From positions 1-20,721 of IMG/VR virus record IMGVR_UViG_3300042934_000568: a stretch of 20,721 nt of DNA. One strand, written 5' to 3'. Position numbers and translations under genes: made by a program. Positions 7,252 to 14,419 of this stretch are shown piece after piece. The first letter of the stretch is position 1, and each line of letters starts with the position of its first letter. The notes under the pieces were generated by a model. It saw only the letters and a program-made list of their open reading frames with translations. It did no database searches and was not told where the DNA came from. Origin of the DNA: a virus.

Positions 7252-7676
7252 ACGCGACTCTTGGCGGGCTGACGTTCGTTGGTGGCGAGGGTGCGGCGAC
7301 GTACACGATCTTCCGCGATCGCGGTCTTACGGGCTGGTTCGAGGGCGTGGAGATGCGTCGTGAGATCATCGCCCGCCCGAATGGCAACGGTGACTTCCCC
7401 ACCCCTGGCCACCTCGGGCCTCGGCTCATCACCCTCTCGGGGCTGATTCTGACGGCGGACGACCCTGCGGCGTTCGAGGTTGCGATGAAGGCGCTCGAGG
7501 ATCTGCTTGCCGACGGCAGCATGGGCACGTTCTCGGTGGAGCAGGCGACGGGCACTTATACGGCGGAGGTTGGCCGTCTGGGTTCCCCGGAAATCATCAT
7601 CGAGGTTTACGGGTCACGGGCACGGTACCGGTTGCAGTTGTGGGCGCCTGATCCGACGAAGGAGCTGCTTCCGTGA
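7248..7676 (+). CDS. Minor tail protein, distal-tail (Dit)-like
   Basis: 142 residues, ATG within the tape measure stop (ATGA), ribosome site AGGGGGAAC directly upstream. The sequence is beta-rich, with YTIFRDRGLTGWFEGVEMRREIIARPNGNGDFP, then GPRLITLSGLILTADDPAAFEVAMKALEDLLADG, then a closing strand with YRLQLWAPDP. The 'arginine-pair, N-G-x-G-D, R-x-I-x-L-x-G' order matches N-terminal Dit domains, which form the ring that joins the tail tube to the tip. It comes directly after the tape measure gene, the usual place for Dit. Confidence 0.7.
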   Translation: MNATLGGLTFVGGEGAATYTIFRDRGLTGWFEGVEMRREIIARPNGNGDFPTPGHLGPRLITLSGLILTADDPAAFEVAMKALEDLLADGSMGTFSVEQATGTYTAEVGRLGSPEIIIEVYGSRARYRLQLWAPDPTKELLP

Positions 7677-8746
7677 CGTGGTCCTTCAACATCTACAACA
7701 CGCAGAGTGGCGCGCATGTATTGACGCTCCCTGAGCCGAGTGCAGGGGAGTGGAACACGCGCCTGTCGGGCAAGGGTCGCGGCCGGCACACGTTCCCGCT
7801 CTACGGGGCGGGGGTTTCGCGGGCTGACATTCGGGAATTCACCACCGGCAACAAGCACACGATCACTCAGGAGTGGGGTACACATGTTGTTTACGCGGGT
7901 GTGATTCAGCGGCCGACGTACACGAAGAAGACGCGAACGCTCGAGGTGGCATCGGGCGAGCTCCGGGGTGCGTATCTCAATGACCGCATGTTGTTTGGTG
8001 TTGACGCGTATCTCCCGAATGATCCGATCTTGACGGTTACCGGTCGGTCTCACTCAGGTGCTGCGCGGGCAGTCCTGGGGCTTGCAACGTCCACGCCTGG
8101 GTTCGCACTACCGATTGACCTTCCTGCTGATGGTGCGGGCGGGTTCTCGGCTAACTGGCTTCATAGCGAACGGTTGAAGGTTGAGGATCATCTTCAGCAG
8201 GTTGAGGATGACGGTTGCGAGATTTATCTGCGCCCGTACAAGTCGGGCTCTGCGTTGCGGTTTGAGACGGTCGTGGGGTCGCCTGGGGTTGAGATTGGTT
8301 CCTCGACTGCGATTGATCTGGCGGGTGACGATAGTCCGGTTCTGGATCTTCAGGTTTACACCGACTATGTGAAGCAGATGACGGGTGTGCTCGCGTTTGG
8401 CACGGGCGGTTCGTCGGCGCCGACAGCGTACGCGCCACTGTCGGGGTATCCGGGTGGGATTGGTATTCGTGACACGTGGATGACGTTCAGCGACATCTCG
8501 GACGTGACCCGGTTGCAGGACGCGGCCAACAACACTTACGCGTTCCTTCATGTTCCCACTGAGGTGATGTCGTTCGGGTTGCATGTGTACCCGGGCGGGC
8601 CGGCGTTTGCTGCACCGGGTCGGCTGCTTCAGGTGACGTCTTCGGGTGATGAGTACATTCTTGACGGCCCGTACACGAAGCGTGTGGTTGGGCTCCGTGG
8701 GGATCTTGGTTTGACGGTGACCCCGGAGGTGCAGGATGCCAGTTGA
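7673..8746 (+). CDS. Minor tail protein, tail-tip hub candidate (Tal-like position)
   Basis: 357 residues, GTG start with AAGGAG about 9 bases upstream. The protein is beta-rich: WSFNIYNTQSGAHVLTLPEPSAGEWNTRLSGKGRGRHTFPL, then a variable middle (EDHLQQVEDDGCEIYLRPYKSGSALRFETVVGSP), then a C-terminal part with YILDGPYTKRVVGLRGDLGLTVTPEV. This resembles the second minor tail protein of actinophage tails, placed where the gp27/Tal-like hub normally lies. I see no protease or lysozyme motif. A hub role is inferred from position. Confidence 0.6.
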   Translation: MTWSFNIYNTQSGAHVLTLPEPSAGEWNTRLSGKGRGRHTFPLYGAGVSRADIREFTTGNKHTITQEWGTHVVYAGVIQRPTYTKKTRTLEVASGELRGAYLNDRMLFGVDAYLPNDPILTVTGRSHSGAARAVLGLATSTPGFALPIDLPADGAGGFSANWLHSERLKVEDHLQQVEDDGCEIYLRPYKSGSALRFETVVGSPGVEIGSSTAIDLAGDDSPVLDLQVYTDYVKQMTGVLAFGTGGSSAPTAYAPLSGYPGGIGIRDTWMTFSDISDVTRLQDAANNTYAFLHVPTEVMSFGLHVYPGGPAFAAPGRLLQVTSSGDEYILDGPYTKRVVGLRGDLGLTVTPEVQDAS

Positions 8747-9482
8747 TGACCCGTCTGATTTGAATGTTGGGGACCGGCAACTTCGGAAGCGTGTTGAACG
8801 TCTCGAAGCTGGCACTGGTGGCGGGGACAGTACTCACCCGGGCGCTGGCGGCGATTCCATCCTCCTGGGTACCGATGGTCTGGCGGACGGGTATGCGTCG
8901 GTTGCGATCGGGTTTGAGGCGAAGGCTTCTCCGATCACGGACACGGATGCGGATGAGGCTGTCGCTGTTGGGACCGCGTCGACTGCGGACGGGTTCGGGG
9001 CGATCGCTTTGGGTGGCCGGTCTTACGCGCAGTATGAGAATGCGATGGCGCTGGGTTGGTTGGCGTTCTCGGGGCACGCGTTCTCGACGGCGATTGGGCA
9101 TCAGGCGGTGACGTCGGCGACGCATCAGATCATGTTGGGTCGCGCGGAGGACACTGTGCGGGTGCCTGGGAACCTGACTGTGGTGGGGACGTTTTCGAAC
9201 CCGTCTGCCCGTCACTTGAAGTGTGACATCGTGCCGGCGCCGCGCCTCGTTTCGGTGTTCCCTGAGGTGTTCGAGTGGGAGTACATCGAAGGGGACGGTC
9301 GGCGGCATATCGGCCCGATGGCGGATGACCTTGTGGGGACGGACGCTGAGCGGTTCCTTGTCGTCGATGACGCGGGTGAGCCTGCGGGTATCGACAAGCT
9401 CGGGTTGCACACGGCACAGATCGCCGCACTGCTCGCACGTATCGAACGTCTGGAAGAGGAACTGAGGAGACGCGATGGCTGA
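8736..9482 (+). CDS. Tail fibre with YadA-like head repeats and S74 intramolecular chaperone
   Basis: 248 residues, ATG after GGAGGTGCAGG, overlapping the previous gene by 11 bases. Residues 8-25 form a short charged coiled coil. Residues about 50-125 carry repeated A-x-A-[IVL]-G motifs (SVAIG, AVAVG, AIALG, AMALG, STAIG) of the trimeric YadA/Hep_Hag type. Residues about 154-248 form an S74-type chaperone. They include the Ser157-x4-Lys162 dyad in NPSARHLKCDI (the usual Asp after Ser is Ala here), HIGPMADDL in place of the common H-x-G-[FL]-[IM]-A-[QD]-[DE]-[VL] box, and a C-terminal coiled coil (LHTAQIAALLARIERLEEELRRR). The family folds the trimeric fibre and then cuts itself off, probably before Ser157. 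Confidence 0.85.
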   Translation: MPVDDPSDLNVGDRQLRKRVERLEAGTGGGDSTHPGAGGDSILLGTDGLADGYASVAIGFEAKASPITDTDADEAVAVGTASTADGFGAIALGGRSYAQYENAMALGWLAFSGHAFSTAIGHQAVTSATHQIMLGRAEDTVRVPGNLTVVGTFSNPSARHLKCDIVPAPRLVSVFPEVFEWEYIEGDGRRHIGPMADDLVGTDAERFLVVDDAGEPAGIDKLGLHTAQIAALLARIERLEEELRRRDG

Positions 9483-9828
9483 ACTGGCCCAACTGCCGGG
9501 AGTGCTGGATCTCCGCATCTACCGGGGTGATGACTCGAACTTTCAGGTGACGATCACGGACACGGAGTCGGGTGACCCTCTGGTGTTGCCGACGACGGGG
9601 TGGCGTGCACAGGTGCGCATCGACACGGCCGCTACCAGCGAGATCCTGTTTTCGTTGACGGTGGACGCGTCGGATGCTGCGACGGGTGTCATCTCCCTGT
9701 CGATTGTGGGTGCGGATACGGCGGAGCTTGAGGGTCCGGTGTTCTGGGATTTGGAGAACACGGATCTGGACCGCACGTTCCTGGCGGGGAAGATTCGACT
9801 GTCGGGGCAGGTGAGCCGCGATGAGTGA
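9475..9828 (+). CDS. Small tail protein with an immunoglobulin-like beta domain
   Basis: 117 residues, ATG after GAGGAGACGCG, overlapping the fibre gene by 8 bases. It begins [39 protein letters not shown], the pattern of phage tail or baseplate BppU-type N-terminal domains. It continues with a [26 protein letters not shown] beta sandwich and ends [28 protein letters not shown]. Such proteins normally precede or are joined to collagen-like fibre proteins, as here. It is probably a structural piece that links fibres to the tail tip. Confidence 0.6.
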   Translation: MAELAQLPGVLDLRIYRGDDSNFQVTITDTESGDPLVLPTTGWRAQVRIDTAATSEILFSLTVDASDAATGVISLSIVGADTAELEGPVFWDLENTDLDRTFLAGKIRLSGQVSRDE

Positions 9829-10351
9829 TATCACCGTTTCGGTTACCGCTCAGCCGGCCATCGAGGTGGGTGTTACGCCGGCTGGTGCTACGGGGCCGCA
9901 GGGGCCTGCTGGTGCGGCTGGCGCTACCGGTCCTGCTGGTGAAACAGGCGCGACGGGTGCCGCTGGGCCAACCGGGGAAACTGGACCGCAGGGGCCGCAG
10001 GGTGACCCTGGCGCCACCGGGGCTACGGGTGCGACTGGTGCAACGGGAGCGACTGGCGCGACCGGTCCCGGTGTGGCGACTGGTGGCACGACCGGTCAGG
10101 TGCTAGCGAAAGTGTCTGGCACCGACTACGACACTGAGTGGATCGACCCGCCCGAGGGCGGTGGCGGCGGTGCAGCCCAAGAGGTTCGTCACTCGAACGA
10201 TGGCACTTACGACTACACCGGCAACGCCGCGAACGGCACCGCTGAGGGTTCGTCCGGTTGGACTGTGACCCGCATTACCCTCACATCTCCGCCTGTCGTT
10301 GAGACGGGCTCTGGAACGTGGACCGGTCGCGCCGGTCTCAGCTACTCGTAG
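9821..10351 (+). CDS. Collagen-like tail fibre protein
   Basis: 176 residues, ATG after AGGTGAG, overlapping the previous stop by 8 bases. Residues 22-84 are about 21 uninterrupted Gly-X-Y triplets, mostly GAT, GPA, GET and GPQ, and should form a trimeric collagen helix. The region directly after ([25 protein letters not shown]) is a motif I recognise from many phage tail fibres, where it follows collagen repeats and caps the stalk. The C-terminal 55 residues are Ser/Thr/Gly-rich and probably form a beta domain. Role: flexible fibre of the tail tip, perhaps in host contact. Confidence 0.85.
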   Translation: MSDITVSVTAQPAIEVGVTPAGATGPQGPAGAAGATGPAGETGATGAAGPTGETGPQGPQGDPGATGATGATGATGATGATGPGVATGGTTGQVLAKVSGTDYDTEWIDPPEGGGGGAAQEVRHSNDGTYDYTGNAANGTAEGSSGWTVTRITLTSPPVVETGSGTWTGRAGLSYS

Positions 10352-10360
10352 GAGGCAACT

Positions 10361-11566
10361 GTGGCAACCCGATACGCAACAAAGTCCGGCGTGTGGTCCG
10401 ATGTGACGGTGTGGGACGGTGGAGTCAGCCTGCCCGCGTCTATCGATGACGTTCACGCGAACACGTTCACCGTCGACATCGACCAGAACATCACGGTGAA
10501 CTCGCTCCGAACCACGTCGGGATCCGGGATCACGGTCGGCGGAAGTTTCCGCGTTGCCTCCGGGAGCCCCGTCATCAACGTCACAGCGGGACTGATCGGC
10601 GCGACACACAACGGTGTGAACTCGACGGCCATCCTGAACATCACGGGCGGAACCCCGACCGTCAACGCCAACGTGACCGGAGGCACGTCGAGCGGACGGC
10701 ACGGCGTACAGATCACAGGCGGCACATCAACGATCACCGGAACCATCACAGGGGGAACCGGTGCAGTCTCCACCTACGGCGTACATATTCCCTCTGGGAC
10801 ACCCACTGTCACGATCAACGGCGATGTCGTCGGCATCACCGCGTCATCCAGCTCCAACAACTTCGGGGTCAACATCGCAGCCAACGCGACGGTGACCGTC
10901 AACGGCAACCTCAGCACCAGCGCCGGCCCGAACGCCAGCGCCGCCGTGAGTTGCACGGGGACAACAGCGGAAGTAGTCATCAACGGCGACATCACGGGGG
11001 GGTCCGCCCAACTGACCGCCGTTGGCTTCATCGGGTCGGGAGCGTCGGCGCAGTACACAATCACGGGTAACATCTACGGCGCAGTCGGATATGGCGTCTC
11101 CGTCACCGCAGGCTACCTCAGCCTCGACGGATGCAGCCTGTACCCCTCCGCGACGGGCGTACCCGCAGTCAACAGCACCGGAACCTGCCGATTCCACGGA
11201 AACGCCTACTTCTACACGACGACGTCGACAGGGCAGGGCTACTGCCCGATCGCCGGACGGTGGCAGGCATGGGGCGGGCAGGAACTCATCTTCCACATGT
11301 TCGAGACTGACGGCTGGCCGTTTACCTATTCGGGTGACGTTCTGCAGATCACGAACTATGGCAGCAACCTTCCCGCCGCTGAGGACGTGCGAGTCGGAGT
11401 CGACTACGGCGGCGGGTCGGCACTCACAGGAACTCTCGCAGTCCCTTCACCTGCCTCCGTCGCAGCGGGCATCCCCACGGATGACACGGTGGGCACGGCG
11501 GCGGTGTCTCTCGCGGACGTGCTCGCTGGGACGGGTGCACAGATCGCGGCGGCAACGTCGGGCTGA
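10361..11566 (+). CDS. Beta-helix-like tail fibre / spike protein
   Basis: 401 residues, GTG start with AGGAGG 9 bases before it. The body is a ladder of 8-20-residue segments ending in T-x-N-G-[DN] or I-T-G-G-T (NITGGTPTVNANVTGGTSSGRHGVQITGGTS, GVHIPSGTPTVTINGD, GVNIAANATVTVNGN). That is the rhythm of a right-handed beta-helix as in pectate-lyase-like spikes. The C-terminal 60 residues (EDVRVGVDYGGGSALTGTLAVPSPASVAAGIPTDD) match a widespread phage tail C-terminal motif. No catalytic residues of a known depolymerase could be picked out, so enzyme activity is open. Codon style is unlike the neighbouring tail genes: more C- and A-ending codons and fewer GGT/GCG. This suggests recent exchange. 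Confidence 0.65.
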   Translation: MATRYATKSGVWSDVTVWDGGVSLPASIDDVHANTFTVDIDQNITVNSLRTTSGSGITVGGSFRVASGSPVINVTAGLIGATHNGVNSTAILNITGGTPTVNANVTGGTSSGRHGVQITGGTSTITGTITGGTGAVSTYGVHIPSGTPTVTINGDVVGITASSSSNNFGVNIAANATVTVNGNLSTSAGPNASAAVSCTGTTAEVVINGDITGGSAQLTAVGFIGSGASAQYTITGNIYGAVGYGVSVTAGYLSLDGCSLYPSATGVPAVNSTGTCRFHGNAYFYTTTSTGQGYCPIAGRWQAWGGQELIFHMFETDGWPFTYSGDVLQITNYGSNLPAAEDVRVGVDYGGGSALTGTLAVPSPASVAAGIPTDDTVGTAAVSLADVLAGTGAQIAAATSG

Positions 11567-11630
11567 GAATCTATCGGCTCGCTGTATCAGGGGTTGGTGT
11601 ATCTGCTCGTAAGGGTCATGGGCGAACATC

Positions 11631-11659
11631 TTGTGAACCGTAACGACAACCAGTACACT
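11631..11659 (+). promoter_or_regulatory. Sigma70-type promoter for the mini-cassette, leaderless
   Basis: TTGTGA (11631-11636), a 17-bp spacer and TACACT (11654-11659). The ATG at 11666 begins 7 bases after the last base of the -10, so the transcript would start at the start codon. Confidence 0.6.
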
Positions 11660-11665
11660 TCACGC

Positions 11666-11818
11666 ATGGAGACCACAATGGACGTCGACACCAGCATCTT
11701 CCCCGCACGCTGGCTCCACATCGACGACTTCACCGTCTGCGACAGGCACGAAGTGTGCACCAGGGACACGTTCGTCCGCGGCGGGCGACCGGAGCACCCC
11801 GATAACCTGACCGTGTGA
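11666..11818 (+). CDS. 50-aa protein of unknown function, first gene of a self-contained cassette
   Basis: The start is set by the promoter that ends 6 bases before it. The frame is also open upstream but lacks a ribosome site there. The product is 50 residues with no signal peptide or membrane segment. It has a compact central part (IFPARWLHIDDFTVCDRHEVC) with two Cys seven residues apart (C-x6-C) and an acidic, His-rich character. I do not recognise it. Its stop overlaps the GTG of the HTH gene by 4 bases, so the two form one unit. Confidence 0.5.
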   Translation: METTMDVDTSIFPARWLHIDDFTVCDRHEVCTRDTFVRGGRPEHPDNLTV

Positions 11819-12006
11819 ACCCGCGCGGCACCGTGACATCTGAAGACGCCGACCTCATCAAGCAGGCACACGCCGAGAAGGTCGCTGCGGACGCGAACTG
11901 GCGTCGCGTGGTCCTCGACGTAGCGACCCGCTCGAGCGTCCGCGAAACGGCGAAAGTGGCTGGGATCTCCCCGGACACGATCACGCAGTGGAAGAAACAC
12001 AACTAG
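11815..12006 (+). CDS. 63-aa helix-turn-helix protein
   Basis: GTG start overlapping the stop of the 50-aa gene. Residues 30-62 (WRRVVLDVATRSSVRETAKVAGISPDTITQWKKHN) form a helix-turn-helix in which 'S-V-R-E-x-A-x-x-x-G-[IL]-S-x-[DN]-T-I-x-x-W-K' is readable. The same pattern is in the 72-aa protein in front of the integrase gene (16382-16600), so the two are probable relatives. The family resembles small HTH regulators or terminase-small-subunit-like DNA-binding proteins. A regulatory role for the cassette or for lysogeny is inferred. The hairpin terminator starts 13 bases later. Confidence 0.65.
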   Translation: MNPRGTVTSEDADLIKQAHAEKVAADANWRRVVLDVATRSSVRETAKVAGISPDTITQWKKHN

Positions 12007-12018
12007 ACACGTAGGCCC

Positions 12019-12060
12019 GACGAAGCCCCCGGAACCGTATTGGTCCGGGGGTTTCGTCTT
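12019..12060 (+). terminator. Strong hairpin terminator of the mini-cassette
   Basis: Stem GACGAAGCCCCCGGA (12019-12033) pairs with TCCGGGGGTTTCGTC (12044-12058) over 15 bp including one G-T pair, with a 10-nt loop that can close partly. TT follows. It separates the cassette from the endolysin gene. Confidence 0.8.
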
Positions 12061-12081
12061 GCCCCAGGAAAGCGGGACCAC

Positions 12082-13683
12082 ATGGCTAAGCTTCCAATGC
12101 CGTTCGGCAACCCGGCAACCTACCCCGGCCACTCGGGGATCGACTACCCGCAGCCGCGAGGTACGGTCATCCGCGCCTCCGGTCCGTTCACAGTCAAGAC
12201 ACTGTCACGTAACGGCAGCGGCGGGTTCTACATCTGGGTGCAGTACCACGGTGGCCCGCTCGTCGGCTATCACCACATGGACTCCCACGCTGGTTGTCCC
12301 CCCGTGGGCTCCAGTGGCGGCGAGGGTGCCCGGCTGGGATTCGTCGGCAGCACGGGCAACTCGACCGGTCCGCACCTTCACTCCGAAGTTGCGGGACACG
12401 CGACCACGGCCGGCTACTGGCTGTTCTTTGACCGGAGCCGCGTAGTCGGCGCCGGTTCGACCACGGGAGGAAGCGGCATGCTCGTAGTAGACGGCGATTG
12501 GGGTGCAGCGACCACCTCAAAGTTGCAGTCCGTTCTCGGCGTGACGGTCGACGGTCAGCTGGGACCGCAGACCATCTCCGCGTTGCAGGGGCGTCTTGGC
12601 GTGGGTGTTGACGGGCAGATGGGACCGCAGACGATCGCCGCGCTTCAGCGGGTGGTTGGTTCGCTCGCGGATGGAATCCTCGGACCCAACACGGTGAAAG
12701 CGCTCCAGACGTACCTGAACAACGGTGGCACGTTTGGCGCAGCCACCCCGCCTCCCGTACCCACGGGGGCTCTCGTTGTCGACGGGTCATGGGGTGCAGC
12801 CACCACAGCCGCGTTCCAGAAGAGCCTCAACGTCACGGCCGATGGGGAACTGGGTCCGATCACATGGAAGGCATTCCAGACCGCGGTGGGAATCACCGTG
12901 GACGGCATCCCCGGTCCGCAGACGTACAAGGCGCTTCAGATGAACGTCGGTGCCACGGTTGATGGGGCTCTCGGCCCGGAGACCGTGAAGAAGCTTCAGG
13001 AGCACCTGAACGCGGGCAAGGGGTGGACGAAGGTCACACTCCCCGCTGAGCCCGTCGCATCACCCGCGGAACCGCGCACGCCCGTCTACCCTGACGCGCT
13101 CCGCGGGTGGACCGTACCGCTCTCCAGCGACCGCGCAGCAGGCTCCGTCATCAACCGGCTCATCATCCACCACACCACGAACACCGGAGACGAGGAGCCG
13201 TACTTCAAAACGAAGAACGACCGCTCATCCTGCCCGACGTGGTACGTGAAGGCGAACGGTGACGTGATCGAGATGATTGCGCCGGAGAAGCGCCCGAGCG
13301 CGACCGGTTCCGCGAACACTTACTCGGTGGCGATCGAGACGCAGAACACCTCCGGCTCGCCGTCATGGGGCATCTCGCAGGACTCTCACGAGACGATCGC
13401 CCGTATTGCGGCGTGGCTGTCGAAGCAGTCGAAGTTCGGTGCGTTCACCGTCGACATCAAACTCGACCGGACGCACATCATCGGTCACAACGAGGCTGGC
13501 GTGAACGCGACCGCGTGTCCCGGCCCGTCGATGAATCTGGATGGAATCGTGGCGCGTGCTGTAGAGCTCGCCGCCGCGCCCGATCCTGACCCGGTGGAGA
13601 CGGTCACACTCACCCGCGAGGCGTTCGACAAGATCCGCGCGAACCTCACCGCTGCGCTCGAGGCGTTGGGAGGTGCCTCGTGA
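12082..13683 (+). CDS. Endolysin: M23 endopeptidase + eight wall-binding repeats + amidase
   Basis: 533 residues from ATG 12082. The frame is open 14 codons upstream, but that part runs through the terminator. Residues 1-125 are an M23 metallopeptidase with HxxxD (His17, Asp21) and HLH (His98, His100) zinc sites. Residues 135-213 and 231-310 each hold four consecutive 20-residue repeats with core 'V-D-G-x-x-G-P-x-T-x-x-A-L-Q', related to peptidoglycan-binding type 1 modules. A Pro-rich linker (311-340) follows. Residues 341-500 are an amidase-2 domain with zinc ligands His363 (IIHHTT), His469 (IIGHNEAG) and Cys479 (ACPGP). A C-terminal tail of about 33 residues ends the protein. It would cut both peptide bridges and the amide bond to the sugar chain. 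Holins follow directly. Confidence 0.93.
   Translation: MAKLPMPFGNPATYPGHSGIDYPQPRGTVIRASGPFTVKTLSRNGSGGFYIWVQYHGGPLVGYHHMDSHAGCPPVGSSGGEGARLGFVGSTGNSTGPHLHSEVAGHATTAGYWLFFDRSRVVGAGSTTGGSGMLVVDGDWGAATTSKLQSVLGVTVDGQLGPQTISALQGRLGVGVDGQMGPQTIAALQRVVGSLADGILGPNTVKALQTYLNNGGTFGAATPPPVPTGALVVDGSWGAATTAAFQKSLNVTADGELGPITWKAFQTAVGITVDGIPGPQTYKALQMNVGATVDGALGPETVKKLQEHLNAGKGWTKVTLPAEPVASPAEPRTPVYPDALRGWTVPLSSDRAAGSVINRLIIHHTTNTGDEEPYFKTKNDRSSCPTWYVKANGDVIEMIAPEKRPSATGSANTYSVAIETQNTSGSPSWGISQDSHETIARIAAWLSKQSKFGAFTVDIKLDRTHIIGHNEAGVNATACPGPSMNLDGIVARAVELAAAPDPDPVETVTLTREAFDKIRANLTAALEALGGAS
12484..13011 (+). repeat. Eight 20-residue protein repeats, two blocks of four
   Basis: The repeats start at endolysin residues 135, 154, 174, 194 and then 231, 251, 271, 291. 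Each first copy of a block begins LVVDG[DS]WGAATT, so the 4-repeat block seems to have been duplicated as one piece around an Ala/Pro linker. At DNA level the copies are diverged. Confidence 0.8.
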
Positions 13684-13991
13684 CCGAGGACGCGCCCCCC
13701 ATGCGGCCACAGGACCAAACAAACTTCCTCCTCGGACAGTTGACCGGTCAGGTGGGTTCGTTGCAGTCGTCGGTGGAGTCGAACACGAACACCCAGGCGG
13801 ACCTGAACAACTCGTTCAGGGCGGGCATCGAGAAAGCCCAGTCGACCGCAGACCGGGCACTGTCTCAGACCGAGATGGTGGCTCAGCGCATCCCGTTGCG
13901 AACGCCCTGGTACCAGATCGGTAGCGGACTCGCAGGGTTCGCAGCGCTCGTACTCGCAGCCATCGCACTACTCCCCAACTTGCTTCGCTAG
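13680..13991 (+). CDS. Single-pass membrane protein, holin-like / lysis accessory
   Basis: 103 residues, GTG start overlapping the endolysin stop by 4 bases. Residues 1-72 are polar and helical (QDQTNFLLGQLTGQVGSLQSSVESNTNTQADLNNSFRAGIEKAQSTADRALSQ), probably a coiled coil. Residues about 80-102 form one transmembrane helix (GSGLAGFAALVLAAIALLPNLL). The N-in, single-helix layout after the endolysin is common for class III-like holins or holin partners in actinophages. Which of this and the next gene is the true holin cannot be told from sequence. Confidence 0.6.
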   Translation: MTEDAPPMRPQDQTNFLLGQLTGQVGSLQSSVESNTNTQADLNNSFRAGIEKAQSTADRALSQTEMVAQRIPLRTPWYQIGSGLAGFAALVLAAIALLPNLLR

Positions 13992-14000
13992 GAGAACAAC

Positions 14001-14240
14001 ATGTCTGACATCCCCAACGCTTCACACCTTGGCGTGATCGTGAAGAACGCGAAAGCACGCGCCATCATCTACGGCACCTACGTGGTCGCGATCATCGTGG
14101 CCGGCGCCGCACAGGTCGCATACGCGTCACTCGAGCTCGGCCAGCCCGACATCCTTGTTGCGGGTGTTGCGGTGCTCGCCTACCTGGGTGTCCCGGTCGG
14201 CACGCTCGCTGTGGCGAACACGAACAGCAGCGCCGCTTGA
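14001..14240 (+). CDS. Holin, two transmembrane helices
   Basis: 79 residues, ATG with AGGAGAACA ahead of it (13990-13998). Two hydrophobic helices are seen: about residues 23-43 (AIIYGTYVVAIIVAGAAQVAY) and 51-71 (ILVAGVAVLAYLGVPVGTLAV). A short loop with charged residues (SLELGQPD) joins them, and there are polar ends. Size and topology suit a class II holin that releases the endolysin to the wall. It lies in the lysis group and its stop overlaps a tiny downstream frame. Confidence 0.7.
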   Translation: MSDIPNASHLGVIVKNAKARAIIYGTYVVAIIVAGAAQVAYASLELGQPDILVAGVAVLAYLGVPVGTLAVANTNSSAA

Positions 14241-14308
14241 TCCGGTTCACGCCCTTCAAGGGCAACTCGATCCGCCTCGCCTTCGGGTTCCTGTTCCCCT
14301 GGTTCTAA
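14237..14308 (+). CDS. 23-codon mini-ORF, hydrophobic C-terminus
   Basis: A TTG overlaps the holin stop (TTGA) and opens a 23-codon frame to TAA at 14306-14308, just ahead of the terminator. The peptide begins with a basic stretch (MIRFTPFKGNSIR) and ends in an aromatic hydrophobic stretch (LAFGFLFPWF). This is compatible with a membrane-binding peptide. No dedicated ribosome site is visible, so translation would depend on coupling. It could be chance, but it ends exactly at the operon terminator. Confidence 0.4.
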   Translation: MIRFTPFKGNSIRLAFGFLFPWF

Positions 14309-14315
14309 ACACAAA

Positions 14316-14353
14316 CGCCCCGCATCTCACCTTCATTGGTGGGGTGCGGGGCG
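14316..14353 (+). terminator. Terminator of the late (virion and lysis) operon
   Basis: A 16-bp stem (CGCCCCGCATCTCACC with its pairing strand GGTGGGGTGCGGGGCG, two G-T pairs), 6-nt loop TTCATT, then GTTTCGTCGTTTC. It sits 8 bases after the mini-ORF and ends the late transcript before attP. Confidence 0.8.
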
Positions 14354-14376
14354 GTTTCGTCGTTTCAGGTGCGCCT

Positions 14377-14396
14377 TGTTATCGGATGCGATAACA
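14377..14396. repeat. Perfect 8-bp inverted repeat beside attP
   Basis: TGTTATCG-GATG-CGATAACA. It ends 1 base before the first arm-site repeat. It is not followed by T-rich sequence, so a protein-binding site (accessory factor or excisionase) is more likely than a terminator. Confidence 0.5.
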
Positions 14397-14397
14397 C

Positions 14398-14419
14398 AGT
14401 GGCGGTTTAGTGGCTGTTT
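14398..14419 (+). repeat. Arm-site pair P: two 11-bp direct repeats
   Basis: AGTGGCGGTTT (14398-14408) and AGTGGCTGTTT (14409-14419), head to tail, 10 of 11 bases identical. Centre to centre 11 bp is one helix turn. Confidence 0.7.

Noticed and set aside
8487-9518. 343-codon minus-strand frame opposite the minor tail/fibre genes
   Set aside because: Arg/Pro/His-rich antisense of G/C-third-position codons; the + strand genes there have clear domains.
9890-10075. Tandem short repeats resembling a CRISPR or tandem array
   Set aside because: They encode the Gly-X-Y triplets of the collagen-like protein; no spacers, repeat period 9 bp.
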